From Tillandsia leiboldiana (lineage: Eukaryota > Streptophyta > Magnoliopsida > Poales > Bromeliaceae): 64,000 bases of DNA. The notes beneath the pieces were generated by a model that did not search any database, had not been told where the DNA came from, and saw only the letters and a program-made list of their open reading frames with translations. The stretch lies in contig CM055073.1 of assembly GCA_029204045.2 (NCBI GenBank), positions 26,999,818-27,063,817 of the forward strand, read 5' to 3'. A program made the translations under genes and the position numbers. This document shows, piece by piece, positions 47,401 through 59,544 of this stretch (positions within the stretch are counted from its first letter, which is position 1; each line of letters starts with the position of its first letter).

Positions 47401-50400
47401 ACTACTTTAACGCTATCACGCTTAACTCTCTTAATCTCTTGGGTCTAACCACCGCCCAAAATGCTATAGCGGGTTAAAAAACTCACAAGCATCAGATGAT
47501 GTGAGACTCGTCTCGCACGCTTTAGCCAACCTTGTGGAGAGCCGCACTCCACCCACAATAGTCGTCGGCCGGGGAGCTGTGCTCTGCCAACTGTCTGACC
47601 TTGGCTCAGCGGTGACTCATCTCATATTTTTAGCAGGTGATTAGCTGTGATACCAATTGTAACGACCTGACCCACTAGAAATAATAGCTTGTTAGGCCCA
47701 AACCACCAGCCCAAAATACTTAAGCCCGATTGTTATTAATAGGATATGTGGCCTCTTATATTCCTAACTAGAACCCCTTTCCCATCGGATATCAAACTAT
47801 TGGGTTGTTGCATGAAAGGGATATACCTGAACCCCAAAGAAAGGGAAGGTGGCAGAGCCAGGCTTTTGCGGCCAAGCACCAGGTAAAGGAGTTATCTGAA
47901 AATGAAACAAAACAAAATATTGAGTATACTCAGAAGAACATGGGAGGCATAGAAAGGACCATGAAGTTTAGAATTTCAACTAGAATAGCAAAGGAAAGTA
48001 TACACATCCTTTAAAGGTAGAATTGATTAGTGGTGGTGAATTGAAGAGGAAGTTACCATGAAGCCACCTGTCTCAGTTTGCCACCACGTATCTGATATTG
48101 GACATCGAGAGTCTCCGACAACATTAAAGAACCACCTATAAATTTAGAAGTAAAATATGTGAGAAATATTTGAGAGGTATTAGATGTATAAACCTACAAG
48201 AAGTTCAGGAAGAAATTGCGAACCTCCATGCACTAGGATTGATGGGCTCCCCTACACTTCCTAGAATACGTAGAGAATTACGGGAGTAGCGCGTAACATA
48301 CTGCAGGGGTAGTTGCAAAGATTACAAGATTAACATGGAACATAGCGCCAATTAAGACTCTACTCCATATCCAAATAATATAATTCAAAGAAACAATATT
48401 TGATTTACATTATTTCATACTTGTCATCGAGAAATAAGAAACATAAGAGATAGTAGAATAGGCTTAGCAGCAAACTAGTAGACGATACTATTTCCAGCCA
48501 TGATTTAAAAATGAAATCATGAAAGAGAACTGCCAAACATATACGGTACAAGTAGGAAATATTATTAAGAAAAAAAAAAGAGGGCTTATTGAGGGAAAAG
48601 TAGCAAGCAACAGAGAATACATGAAGAAGCATCAAGATCAAGTAAAAATAGGTTTGGCTTATCCAACACTCCGCAATAGAATCCATGATAACAAGAGTAA
48701 ATATGTTTGCATTACATCGACAAGATTAACAAAATAGGTAAACAACACTTATGGTGCAAAGTTCATTTCTTCTTTTTTTCTGTTTTGCTTCGTCAGTTAG
48801 TTTTGCCTGCTGTAAGATCAAATATATATAATCTATAAAGCGAAAAGTTGAGCAAGAGAATCTCGGAAGTTCGAGAAGTTTAAGATATATAATAATGGCG
48901 GTATAAAGAAATTCTAGGTGTAACTAAAGTAGAAGGATTTTACAGGTAATGCATGAGTGAATTAACACTCAAAGAGAAATAACAAAGCTAAGGTATTGTT
49001 CTAATAAAGTAAATACTTCTCACAGATTGTATTCAGAGAAAGTGAGAAAAAATATTTACCAATGGACCATAAAAATAGTTAAAAGAGAGCAAGTACTTAC
49101 CTCATTACCATCACGCATGAGGGAACGAATCAGTGTTGGAGCAGTGTAGAATATTGTCACCTTGTACTTATCAACAATATCCCAACAACGACCAGAGTCT
49201 GGGTAGTTTGGAGCCTGCATGGTCACAGGATAATAAAAAATGAACATAGTGGCATGAGAGATTTCAAGGTTGAATTGCATTCCCACTCAACTGTAATAAT
49301 AAATCATGTTATTAAAATTCACTTATTCTAACCAATCAGTAACACTAACACTAGGTAATGTAAATTACCAGTACACTCAAAGTAAATTATCGTTCATCCC
49401 CAAAACCAACAATTAATTATTCTACAACATGCAAAGCACCGAAGTTCACAGAAAGTTACCCCCTCGAAAATCACAACAGTGGCTCCATTTATAAGAGGGC
49501 CATAAGTAACATAGCTATGTCCGGTGATCCACCCACAGTCAGCAGTGCACCTGAGGCAAGGAGAGAAAAGGGGTAACAAGAATGTTGCCATAGTAACTAT
49601 ATTTTCAAAAGATAACTTCACAGATGTACTTTCATAGAATACACAAGCAGAAAATCACAATCTTACCAGTATATATCTGATGGTTTGTAGTCAAATGCAT
49701 ACTTGAATGTCGTTGCAGTATATACCATGTATCCCCCAGTTGTGTGCAGAACACCCTTGACATTAATTTTAAATAGTTAGTTCTCGACTCAAAAGATGTC
49801 AACAACAAATTAAATAAGTCAAAGACTATCTATCACCTTTGGCTTTCCAGTGCTGCCACTTGTGTACAAAAGGAACAGTGGATCTTCTGCATCTACCCAT
49901 TCCACCTCACATGTGGTCGGGAAATTCGGGACAACATCCTGAGCAATTAAACACGATGCATTGGCATACAATACTAACTTGATGCAACATTAAACTAAAC
50001 ATCATCCGGTAACAGGACAAACTCCATGCTATGGTGTCTACAAGAAATCCATCGCCCTAGAGTTCTGGAAAAAGGCAACTTCCAAGGTCACAGTGATCAC
50101 AAAACAAGAACACTAACCTGCCACCAAACGTCCCTACCATCTTGCCATTTTGTGTCTCCTCTTGTCATGGCTGATTGGTTTTCATATGTCAAACAAAGGC
50201 CTGTCAAAGAATACGAGGATGAAATAAGAACAACTTAAGTGGAGAAGGATCTATTTCCTCCAAGGTTTCGGTACACAAAGGATAAATGAGATGCAACAGA
50301 ATAATTACAGAAGTGAACAAGAAAAATAAAGAAACTAAAGATCTGACATTATACTAGAGCCATATTTAGAAATATACTAAAAGCTAGGGAACATTGTACG

Positions 50401-52086
50401 TACAAATTTTATACCTGTCAGATTTGGTAAAACTGCCAAAAAAAAAAAAACACTTCAATTCATGCAAATGAGTGGCATGCGCTTCATTTCTTCCAGTGTT
50501 TTCCAAACTATATGAGCTAAGCTAATTAAGTTGAGAGCTTCATTGCTTCCAGTGTTTTCCATACAATATGAACTAAGCTAATTAAGTGGAGAGTTAAATA
50601 CTGCATTGCAAAGTTTTGTTCATCACAGAGTTTCTAAAGATATATTCTCTTCCAACAGTGCTTAACAGAGTGAATCCTCCTGAACATGAAATGCATTGAC
50701 TATCATGAAATACGCAAGTTGTGGATACAGACGTTTCTAATCCTCAGGACAGCCGGGTTTATACTAACATACCTACAGAAACTCCATTCTTGGAACATTC
50801 CACCAAGGCATTGTCCACTATTTCTTTCAGAAAGATAGGTTTGGCCCCTCTTCGCACAGCATTGCATGTTATCACAACTTTGGGTTTGCAGTCTATGATC
50901 CTTTGCGCGAGCGACTCGGCGGAGAACCCAGCAAACACAACCTGAACAATGACACAGAAAGGATACATATATTCTCCATAGAGCGCGAGGCACTAAAAAA
51001 AACATTTACACTTCTGAGTAGGGATGCTACCGAATGGACGGCTCCGATACGTGCACATGCCAACATGGCGATTGGCAACTCCATCAACATAGGCAAGTAG
51101 ATCACCACGGCATCCCCCTTGCTGACGCCGACATGTTTTAAGTAATTGGCCAGCTGAAGCAAAACATGCAGTGGCCCATTAGCATTTGTCAGGTATTTTT
51201 GCTAACCTCATTTAAGATTAAGATGAGATATACCTGGCAAACTTTATCCAGCAGTTGGGCATAGGTCAACTGCCCGTCCTGCCCCAGGTCATTCCCTTCC
51301 CAATACATAGCAATTTTCCCTCCATTCCCCAATTCGATGTTTCGATCCACGGCATTGTAGCATATGTTTGTGGTAGCTCCTTTGAACCACTATTCAATCA
51401 CAAGAGCAACAGAACAAGAATCAAATTTCCATCTTTTCCTTCCTTTTAGATGAAATCATGCCGTAAAACAGAGACAAGAACTCACCTCGATCTTTACAGT
51501 CCCCTTACTCACGTCAATATTCTCACTATACAGTTCCAGATCCCATTTCTTCTTCCAGTAGAACTCCGAGGCAATCTCGGACCAGAAACCGGCGGGATCA
51601 TCAATCGAGCGCCTATACAACTCTCGATACTGATCCAACACAAAATTAAACTCATCATCAGAAATCATAATAATTACATTACAGAGCAACCCAAAACCCA
51701 ACCGTTCCATCGTTTCGCCCAAATTCACGCTCGCTCAAATCACAAATCAGAACCAAAACTAGGGAAAAGGGAACATTTCATCTTCGGCAATCTCAGGACT
51801 CAAAAATTTAACCCTAAATCCAATATCGAGTGGGAGAAGCAGCGGGATCGATTAGAATCGATCGGGAACGGGGGGGGAGGGGGACCTGTTGGGGGGAGGA
51901 GACGAGGGCTTGTTGGGAGAAGTCACGGCTGGGGAAGACGAGATCGTCCTCCTCGGAGGCGAGCGACTCCCCGAGGATCACGCCTTTGACGTGCGAGCTC
52001 TTCCCCGCGCCCGAGGGTAGATCCGCCATGGACTCGACATTGCGGAGGTCGTCGCCACCCCCCGCCGCCGCCTCTGTGGTTCCCAT
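44461..52086 (-). CDS. ACS: Acetyl-CoA synthetase (acetate--CoA ligase), 18 coding exons
   Basis: Exons, 5' to 3' on the minus strand: 52086-51886, 51629-51486, 51389-51234, 51153-51031, 50941-50773, 50200-50118, 49938-49837, 49755-49667, 49550-49460, 49214-49101, 48300-48224, 48135-48057, 47895-47827, 47059-46884, 46751-46695, 46581-46491, 46406-46308, 44646-44461. All borders are GT-AG and in phase; the product is 701 residues, the normal ACS size. The enzyme makes acetyl-CoA from acetate, ATP and CoA through acetyl-adenylate. Seen: TSGSTGKPKG (318-327), TWWQTETGG (466-474) with the Trp that shapes the acetate pocket, TGDG (552-555), VSGHRIGTAEIESALVSHP, and PKTRSGK with catalytic Lys663. 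The plant enzyme is known as plastidial, yet this N-terminus is acidic and shows no clear transit peptide; a second Met is at residue 20. Intron 13 holds a composite TRIM. The gene appears intact. Confidence 0.95.
44647..46307 (-). other. Long intron 17 of ACS
   Basis: About 1.66 kb, much longer than most other introns of this gene. It contains an isolated GC-rich stretch (about 45018-45155) with inverted GCATGGC/GCCATGC words and repeated GGCAC words, and an ATT microsatellite (45325-45360). The GC-rich part resembles a repeat remnant but I cannot name it. No ORF of note. Confidence 0.6.
47135..47812 (-). mobile_element. Composite tandem TRIM in ACS intron 13
   Basis: Outer LTRs belong to a second TRIM family (47135-47242, shortened; 47658-47812, 155 bp). 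Between them are an internal domain (47243-47362), a partial Cassandra LTR carrying 5S rRNA-like sequence (47363-47479) and a Cassandra-like internal domain ending in a tRNA-Met primer site complement (47480-47657). The whole unit is bounded by the 5-bp duplication TGAAA (47130-47134 and 47813-47817). Its edge is 14 bp inside the intron from the exon 13 donor. It lies in the same direction as ACS. Confidence 0.8.
50471..50595. repeat. Tandem duplication of about 60 bp in ACS intron 5
   Basis: Two adjacent copies share TTCCAGTGTTTTCCA and AGCTAATTAAGT with a few substitutions. It lies well inside the intron, away from both splice sites. Confidence 0.7.
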
Positions 52087-52127
52087 CGTCGTCTTCTTCG
52101 TCGTCTTCTTCGTCGTCGTCGTAGGAG

Positions 52128-52132
<5 letters not shown>

Positions 52133-52171
<39 letters not shown>

Positions 52172-52221
52172 TGGTGAGGGAGAGAAATGGTGGGGGGGAT
52201 TTAACAGTGGTTTATATATGG
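52133..52221 (-). promoter_or_regulatory. Probable ACS core promoter and GA/CT-rich leader
   Basis: On the minus strand a TATA-like CCATATATAAAC lies at 52210-52221, about 125 bp before the ATG at 52086. A GA microsatellite (plus strand 52133-52167) lies in the expected leader; it reads CT on the gene strand, common for plant leaders. No upstream in-frame ATG was seen in the 100 bases before the chosen start. Confidence 0.5.
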
Positions 52222-53152
52222 AGAGGACGGAGATGGATCTGAAAACTAATTAAATTTAATCCGAAATTAAAGTTTAAGAAGGGTAAAATTTTATAAGAAA
52301 CCTCAATTGTAGGTTATTTTGTAATCAACCCTCAACTAATTCAACATTTTATTACCAATCGCATGCGCGTACGTGCATATTTGTAAAAGCTTAAATAATT
52401 TTAAAAATATATTAAGTTTATACTCTGGTTATTTTAAATTAAAGTAAAAAATTAGTAATTTTTCAGCCATTAGCTGATAAATATTAATAAAATTAACATA
52501 ATAATTATTAGATTTTTTTTCCAAAATTTCTAAATGTTTTAATAAAAAATTAAAAAGTGTCAATCAAATGGAAAAATAATTAACGTGACTATTATTACCA
52601 AATAACATATAGCTGAGGGACCTTCCGTACAATTTTACATTATTCTCAATAATTTAAAATCCATGGGGATTAGCCCCGCCTTAATATTTGCATTAGCATT
52701 TGTATGGACCCGGTGCACCATGCACCACTCTCTTAAATCATTTTATTATTCAGAAAATCTTTTTTTTTTTACGATTATATTTAGAGATAAATTTTTCCAG
52801 TAAAACAAAAAATTTTGAATGGCGTGTGAAAATGTGAAAATATACTAAAATATTTTTTTTCTATTTACGATGCATGAAATATACGATGCAGTAGGTCCAG
52901 GCAATAATTTATAAGATAAATGAGTCAAATCTGGTATTAATATTTTATTATTTTTTCTGATGGGTAAAAAAAAAAAAAAAAAAAAAAAAAGAGCAGGTTT
53001 GAACTTTTTCAGATTAAAAAAAAAAAAGAAAATTAAATTTAAAAATAAAAAAGTGGTAGAGATAATATTTATATTTGGAGTTTTCTAGAATAGTTGCTTA
53101 TTAAACTAAGTAAAAGAATAAGATATATATGACACAGTAAATAATATATTAT

Positions 53153-53322
53153 GAGCAATACTACATGTACACCCCGAAGGGGTGTACATCATACACCTCC
53201 ATCATTTTAATGGTGGCGATATTTTTTACGGGTCACATCAAGTGACCCATCATCACACCCCATTCTTAGATGGGTGGGGTGTATGATGTACACCCCGAAA
53301 GGGTGTACACATAGCATTTTCC
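53153..53322. mobile_element. 172-bp palindromic MITE, copy 5
   Basis: 170 bp, GAGCAATACTACATG to AGCATTTTCC, with 9-bp duplication ATATATTAT on both sides. Confidence 0.9.
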
Positions 53323-53505
53323 ATATATTATATATAGAAGTTTCGTTGCTATGCTATTATAGCACTAAATATTTAATTTTATTAAATTTTTATTATTAAA
53401 TTTATTTTTAAATTATTTTTATTTTAAAATTATATATTTTTTATTCTAAAAATCAAAATTTTTAATGCTATTAATATAATAATAATAACCAAGCTTATAT
53501 ATAAT

Positions 53506-53677
53506 GGAAAATGCTACTTGTACACCCCATTTAGAGGTGTACATTGCACACCCCATCCATTCAATGGGTGGGGTGTGATGAGGGGTCACTTCACAATTTG
53601 TGAAGTAACCCTCCCACCCTTAGATGGGTGGGTGTAAGAAATACATCCCCTTTGGAGGTGTACATGTAGCGTTGCTC
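53506..53677. mobile_element. 172-bp palindromic MITE, copy 6
   Basis: GGAAAATGCTACTTGTACAC to GTAGCGTTGCTC, 9-bp duplication ATATATAAT on both sides. Its interior is diverged (TCACTTCACAATTTGTGAAG centre). Confidence 0.9.
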
Positions 53678-54819
53678 ATATATAATATACATTATATAAT
53701 ATTATAATACTGGTTAGAGATGTGAGTGATGGGGACGTACCTTCCTTTAGACATTGAAAAGTAGGATGGTGGAATTGGAATTTATGAATTGTTGACGTTT
53801 ACTGAAAATTCTTTTTTTTTTTTTTTTTTTTTTTTTTATTAGATGGGATGTAAAATAATTTTTTTATAAATAGTATTGCTAAAAAATTAGTAGTGTAAAA
53901 AATTTGTAGAGTTTAAATTAAAATAAATTTTTTGATAAATTAAATTTTATTTAGTTCGAAGATAAAATAAAATTAACAAAAGTAACTTCTGTTATTTTGT
54001 TAGAAATATTATTGTGGCCAAATTTTATTATTTTTGATTATTTTAAAATAACTTAAAATAAATTGCTCCACTTTTTTTTTTTTGATGGAATATTGCTATT
54101 CCAAAATTTAATATTAATAAGATTATAAATTAATTTAAAACTAAATTACATAAAAATACTATCTTGTATACTATAATAAATTATTTTTATTATAAATTTA
54201 TTAATTATACTATATTAATATATATTATTTATTTTTAAATATTATAATAAATTATTTTTATTGAATTTAAGTTTAATTAGAATTTGAAAAAAAATATATT
54301 TTTATAAAAAAATATTTTATTAAATTATAATTTATAATAAAATATTTTTATAACAAATTATTTTTATTAAGTTATAATTTATATCAAATTAAACCATAAT
54401 TTTTTTTTTTATATTATCCTCTACTATTTTATAAAATTAATCAAACATAATTCCAGTTATTACTAAAAATAGCAGTATTACAAGTAAAATTTAATTTTAT
54501 TTTTATTCCTAATTATTCTGAAATAATAAATTATTTTAGAAATAAATAAATTTATCTCAATATCCATTATTTTTGAACTAAAGGAGCCTAAAGAGATCAA
54601 ATAAGAAGTATTATTTTTAAAATGTATAAGTTGAAATTCTTTTTTGATAAAAAGTGCGTGTATAAGTTGAAATTCTTTTTTAAAATCTTTTGTATTATTT
54701 TTTTCTCACTCTTAATTTTTTTTATGTAATTCATTATTTCTAGTGGCCAAAGTCAATAATAATATTTTAAAAAAAATAAATTTTTATCTAAATATAAATA
54801 TAAAATTATAATCAGAACA

Positions 54820-54985
54820 ATACTATCCGTACACTAAGAAATAAATATATAATATATACTTCACCCATATCAGGGTGGAGACTAATTTATCAATCATTTC
54901 AAAACGACCGATAAAATTTATTCCATTCTAAAAATAAATATAATATATATTGTATGGGATATTTAGAATGTATAAATAATATTTA
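54820..54985. mobile_element. Diverged relative of the 172-bp MITE
   Basis: GAACAATACTATCCGTACAC at the left and GAATGTATAAATAATATT at the right enclose a CATTTCAAAACGACCG centre. Two similar decayed units lie in the large intron (about 27790-27905 and 27905-28045), with CATTTCGAAATGACCGG centres. Confidence 0.5.
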
Positions 54986-55178
54986 TTTTTATAATAAACT
55001 AAATAATTATGGACGAAAATTAATCTTATCCCCCGTCACTTTCCATAAAAACAAACATAGCATTATTATGAGCACCCAACCCAACCGTACATTTTATAGC
55101 CCACCTACATGAACATCATATCTCACCTTATAATATTATTAATTAAGGCGGCTTACATATCATTTTCTATTTTCTATT

Positions 55179-55343
55179 GGAAAATGCTACGTGTACACCC
55201 CTTTCGGGGTGTACATCATACACCCCATCCATTTAAGGATGGGGGTGTGATGATGGGTTGTGATCCGTAAAAAATATCGTCACCATTAAAATGGTGGAGG
55301 TGTATGATGTACACCCCTTCGAGGTGTACATGTAGCATTGCTC
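55179..55343. mobile_element. 172-bp palindromic MITE, copy 7
   Basis: 165 bp, GGAAAATGCTACGTGTACAC to GTAGCATTGCTC, with 9-bp duplication TTTTCTATT on both sides. Confidence 0.92.
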
Positions 55344-55377
55344 TTTTCTATTATAGCGATCTCATGAAAAAAATAAT

Positions 55378-56557
55378 AAAAATAATTATCTGTGTATTCC
55401 TGAATTCTGAAAAAATATCTGATTTATCTTTCTTATTTTTTTCTTTTTAATATATCCTTCATACGTTCTACCGTTATTAAAAATATCCCTACCGTTTCCC
55501 TTTGTTAAGTTAACTAGGGTTAAACTAGAGTTAAATAATAATCGAAGTTGAAAACTATCAGATATACCTATTTTGCCCTATCTACCAAAACATTTTCCTT
55601 CAGCCGTCCCACCTCTTCTAAGACCCCGTTTGGTTCCGGTATAAATTTAAGAGGTATAAATTTTTTTATACCTAGAATAGTTTGCTATTCCGGAATAATC
55701 AAGTATAAAAGTTAAATTGCGTTTGGTTCAAAAGTTGGTATTATCTGGAATAAAAAAATTATGTTTGTTTAAAATTATGGAATAATAGAGAAGAGTAGAA
55801 AAAGATGATAGAATTTTTATCAAAATACCAATTTTATCCTTACCTTATATATATAAATTAATTTTAATTATTATAAATTAATTAAAATGACAATTTAATT
55901 GTTAATAAATTATATCTGACCTAAATAAAATAATTTTTATATTTTATAGTATATTTTAGTAAATAATAATTAGTAAACAAATTAGTAAACATAATTAGTA
56001 AATGAAATATAAAATAATTTTTTATATTTTATAGCATATTTATTAAATAAAATTAATAAACATAATTAGTAAATAATATATTTTAGTAATATAATCTCAG
56101 ATAGGAAGCTAAGCTAAAGCAAAAAATAAAAATAAAATTTATTCATTGCCCCTAGGTATAAACCTTATTCTAGGAGGAAGATGGAATAGAAATTAACAGG
56201 TTATTCTGGAATAACCCGTTAAGCTGAGAATATTTTAAACTTTTATTCCTATACTTTTTTTCCTCTTATTTGGCAATAATTAGGGGATAAAAAGGGTTAT
56301 TCCCCCTTTATCCCCCAACCAAACAAGACCTAAGGGTACATAAGAAAAGTTGGTTATGGTAGAAAGGTATATTTGAAAGGGCAAAATGATAATTTCACAC
56401 AGATAACGGCAGCTTCAAACGGTACACTAATAGAGTTTAACTTCAGGGGTATTTTGGAAAGAAGTTGGAACGTAAGAAGGGTAGTTTTAATATTAGCCTT
56501 CTAAGAGGGATAAATCTGAAAACAGGAAAAATTTTAGGGGTATATAGAAAATTGCCC
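55378..56557. mobile_element. Mutator-like MITE interrupted by a Tourist-like MITE
   Basis: Matches the 11849-12434 element on both flanks: ATAATTATCTGTGTA at the left and TATATAGAAAATTGCCC at the right, with the shared GTTAAGTTAACTAGGGTTAA and CACAGATAACGGCAG blocks. The middle is a 709-bp insertion (55622-56330). Confidence 0.8.
55622..56330. mobile_element. Tourist/Harbinger-like MITE nested in the previous element
   Basis: Begins GACCCCGTTTGGTTCC, ends CCAACCAAACAAGACC, with TAA duplications at 55619-55621 and 56331-56333. Related to 42660-43327 in reverse orientation. Confidence 0.85.
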
Positions 56558-57229
56558 TAAAATAGTATATCACAATCACTCTTAAGTTTGTTCCTATTTT
56601 CACTTTAGAATAGAGAATAGAGGAATATCTCCTTGTTCTTCCAAACGCACCTGGAATCAACCAGTATAGCTTGTTCCAGTACAACTAGAATAAGCTGGAA
56701 TTACTGTTCTCACTCTTCCCAACCACCCTTTTACTTTTCCTTAAGTATCCTCTCACGTCTACCGAGGCACCCTCTTTCACTTCATTATTACATAATAAAG
56801 TTGAGGGCAAAAAGATAATTTACCCCAACTAATACTCTTTATTCATCTTATTCTTCGTTATCATACCAAACACAAAATCTCTTATCCCTGAAACCATCCC
56901 AAACGGTTTTTTATACTAGTTTTGTACTTTATACTTATCCCTGGATTAGCTAGTTTTGTCTTAACCTGTTACCAACGGACCCTTAAAAAATATTTTCTTT
57001 ACATGTCAAAAAATTATATATATTTTATATTTTATTTATTTAAAAATAAAATAATTTTTTTTTAATTCTCTTCTCACGTCCATTAAGGCTTAATTGAGAA
57101 TTGTAATTTTACAGTGATTGTGTTATATTTATTGAAATATAAATATTATATTTATTTTCGTACGTATTATTATAATTTATATATATCTATAATATTATTA
57201 AAAAATAAAAAAAAAATATATATATTTTG

Positions 57230-57690
57230 ATGCTTATCGGCTTATGTAATATTATTATACGGTGGCGGAGGAGGAGAAGAAGGAGTAGGCGGAGAAGTGC
57301 GGGATTCTTATCGGCAATGGCGGTCGCGGTGGCAGTGGCGGCGATAGGTAGGAGTTGATCATGAACGATGCCCCCCGTGCGTCTAAAGAAGGCGAGGATC
57401 GGGTCTAGATTTTCGGTGAGATAGGGGGTGGAAGATTTTCAAAAACGTAGAGTTGGATTGGACGAAGGTGGCCATGAAGTGGACGATGGAGATTTTGATC
57501 TTGGAGGAGGAGGAGGAAGAAGAGGAGGGCAAGGAGATTTGGAGGTTCTCCACGACGGGAAGGAGGAGGGAAGGATCGAGGGTGGAGGGGTCGAGGGAGA
57601 GAGCGTTGTTATCAACATAGATAGTGAAGAGGAAGGTGGTGGCTTAGAGAAAGAGGGAGAGAAGAAGAATAATAATAAAAAGAACTAAAA
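57230..57690. other. GC-rich island of unknown origin
   Basis: GC-rich, GGAGGAGG-type sequence in AT-rich surroundings. It is an 86-residue frame on the plus strand (57428-57688, Gly/Glu-rich) and hydrophobic frames on the minus strand. I recognise no domain. It could be a captured gene fragment or a decayed exon; a real gene is not supported. Confidence 0.35.
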
Positions 57691-57694
57691 AGGG

Positions 57695-57865
57695 GGAGAT
57701 ATAATTAATTCATTTAAAGTAGGGAGTGAGAAGAGTTGAAGGTTCGGAATGGAAAAGAATTTATAATTAATTCATTGAGAGTTAGGAATAAGAAGAGTTA
57801 GGGGTAGAAATGTGAAGAGTCTATCATTAATTCATTGAGAATTGAAAAAGAGAAGAGTGAAAGAA
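57695..57865. repeat. Three tandem units of about 62 bp
   Basis: TAATTAATTCATTGAGAGTT and AGAAGAGTT recur three times with substitutions. Confidence 0.7.
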
Positions 57866-57964
57866 AATTTGACACGTGGCAAAAAATAGGAAAAATCATA
57901 TAGAGGTATAGATTGTTTTAATAAAATATAAATAAATATATAAAGAATTGAAGTATATGTTGTT

Positions 57965-57999
<35 letters not shown>

Positions 58000-58004
<5 letters not shown>

Positions 58005-58244
58005 TGTGCTCCAAAGTTTTTAAAATTAAGTATTAAGTAATTGATGCTTATAAATTTTAATTTTTGAATGAAAAAATATGCGGTTAAAATAATAATGAAT
58101 TTTTCAGATTTAGTAGGTGGTTTGTGAAATAGTATGATTTAAAATATGAAATTTGCTAGAAGAGAAATATATCTAACGTTATAAAATTTATAAGTACTAA
58201 GTACTTGGTACCTTTAAAAATATAATAACTGAACTTTCTCCTCG

Positions 58245-58279
<35 letters not shown>

Positions 58280-58500
58280 ATTGAGTTCTATATTTTTAAA
58301 AATAACAGGGGATTAGTATTTATAGATTTTTAGTTATTAAATAAAAAAAAACGTGGTCAGAATGATAGTGAGTCTTTTAAATTTAATAAGTGATTGACAA
58401 AATAATATAATTTAAAAGATAAAATTAATTAAAAAAATAAATATAATAATAAAAATTTTGCAAGTATCAAATGTTCAATATTTTTATAAATATATAATCA
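58000..58500. mobile_element. Two diverged Micron-like elements
   Basis: About 58003-58240 and 58278-58500, separated by a CT/TA microsatellite (58243-58277). Both contain AAAATATGCGG-type or related core and terminal TTTTTAAAAATATAATAA words. They are the most decayed copies in the window. Confidence 0.5.
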
Positions 58501-58769
58501 AACACACTCTACTCTATTGAACATAAAAGAGTGGGATTAAAAGTATGTAAAAATATGCTTTTTCGTTTTAGTAGGATTGCAAAAATATATTCAAGCTATA
58601 ATTACTATAATCAGAACAAAAACAACTAGAATATTTATATACTAAAGCCATTTATTTTAGGTCTAATCTACAGGACTAACTGTAGAAATTAAGTTATTGC
58701 AGATAATGACAACTAGAAATTAAGCAACTTATTAATTAGTAGTAGTAAGTCTAGATGTTCTAGACCAAG

Positions 58770-59060
58770 TGTGACACCCCTGAAATTTGAATTAGTCCTA
58801 TACATAAATGATATAATAGGGTTAAATCTCTTAACCCGGCTATAGCATGTTTGGATGGTAGCAAGATCCAAAAGATTATGAGAGTTAAGCGTGCTAGAGC
58901 TAGAGTAGTTCTAGGATGGGTGACCCCCTGGAAAGTGGGGTGTCACAGTTGGTATCAGAGCCATTCACCAGCCGGAAATGTGAGATGAGTCTCGGCTGAG
59001 CCAGGATTATATAGCGGGTAGAGCGAGACTCCCTGGCTAATGACCGTTGTGAGTGGAGTG
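58770..59060 (+). mobile_element. Cassandra TRIM, 5' LTR plus primer site and partial internal domain
   Basis: A 178-bp LTR (58770-58947; TGTGACACC to GGTGTCACA) with the 5S-like block at about 58885-58930 is followed by TTGGTATCAGAGCC and about 100 bp of internal domain. Homology to the complete copy at 34934-35511 then stops and no second LTR follows, so the element is truncated. Confidence 0.85.
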
Positions 59061-59544
59061 CATGTAATGAACCGGAATTTTGGTATGTAAATAAATGTAA
59101 ATAAAATGGTATGAAATGCTATTTTATTGAATTTATTGAGGTAAAGGATGACCTGGAAACGAATTGGGCCCAAATCGGGATTAGAATGTGAGATCTTGAA
59201 TCTTACATGAGAAAGTGGGTCCAGATTGCAAGTGAAAAATTCACAGTTTCGTAAAATTCCGAGAAAATTACGGGAGCTCCGTAAATGCGTTTTAAGGCCA
59301 CAGTAAAAGTTTCGCGTTGATCGGACACCCGGATAGTGAGAACGGGCTCCACCAGTGAAATTAAATACAGTGAGACTTTTGGCAACCCAGAGAGGGTCCA
59401 AACTGAAAAGTTTAAGTACCATGAGGTAAATTAAGTTAGTGGCACGTTCTTCCTTTCAATTTGAATGTGGAACTTGAAGCATGCACAGTTTGATCCTTTT
59501 TAAAACCCAAACCAACCTTGCTTGTTTGACCTAATCCGGACATA
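59061..59544. mobile_element. Retrotransposon-derived sequence of unknown family
   Basis: Mid-GC sequence joined abruptly to the truncated Cassandra internal domain on one side and the inverted gag fragment on the other. Style resembles a Ty3/gypsy LTR (for example GTGGGTCCAGATTGCAAGTG), but no terminus or duplication was found. Confidence 0.35.

Larger units (their letters stand above)
52250..55370. other. Gene-free AT-rich region upstream of ACS
   Basis: Very AT-rich with homopolymer runs; its only clear features are three 172-bp MITEs and one diverged relative. No ORF of interest. It may include distal ACS regulatory DNA, but none is recognisable. Confidence 0.6.
56558..58769. other. Gene-free region
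   Basis: Contains a possible decayed TTA-type MITE (about 56584-56982, ending CCAACGGACCCTTA), the GC-rich island, the 62-bp tandem repeat, two diverged Micron-like elements and otherwise AT-rich sequence. Confidence 0.55.

Noticed and set aside
58870..58935. A 5S rRNA gene
   Set aside because: Only the 3' half of 5S is similar and it lies within a TRIM LTR next to a primer-binding site, so it is Cassandra rather than a 5S gene.
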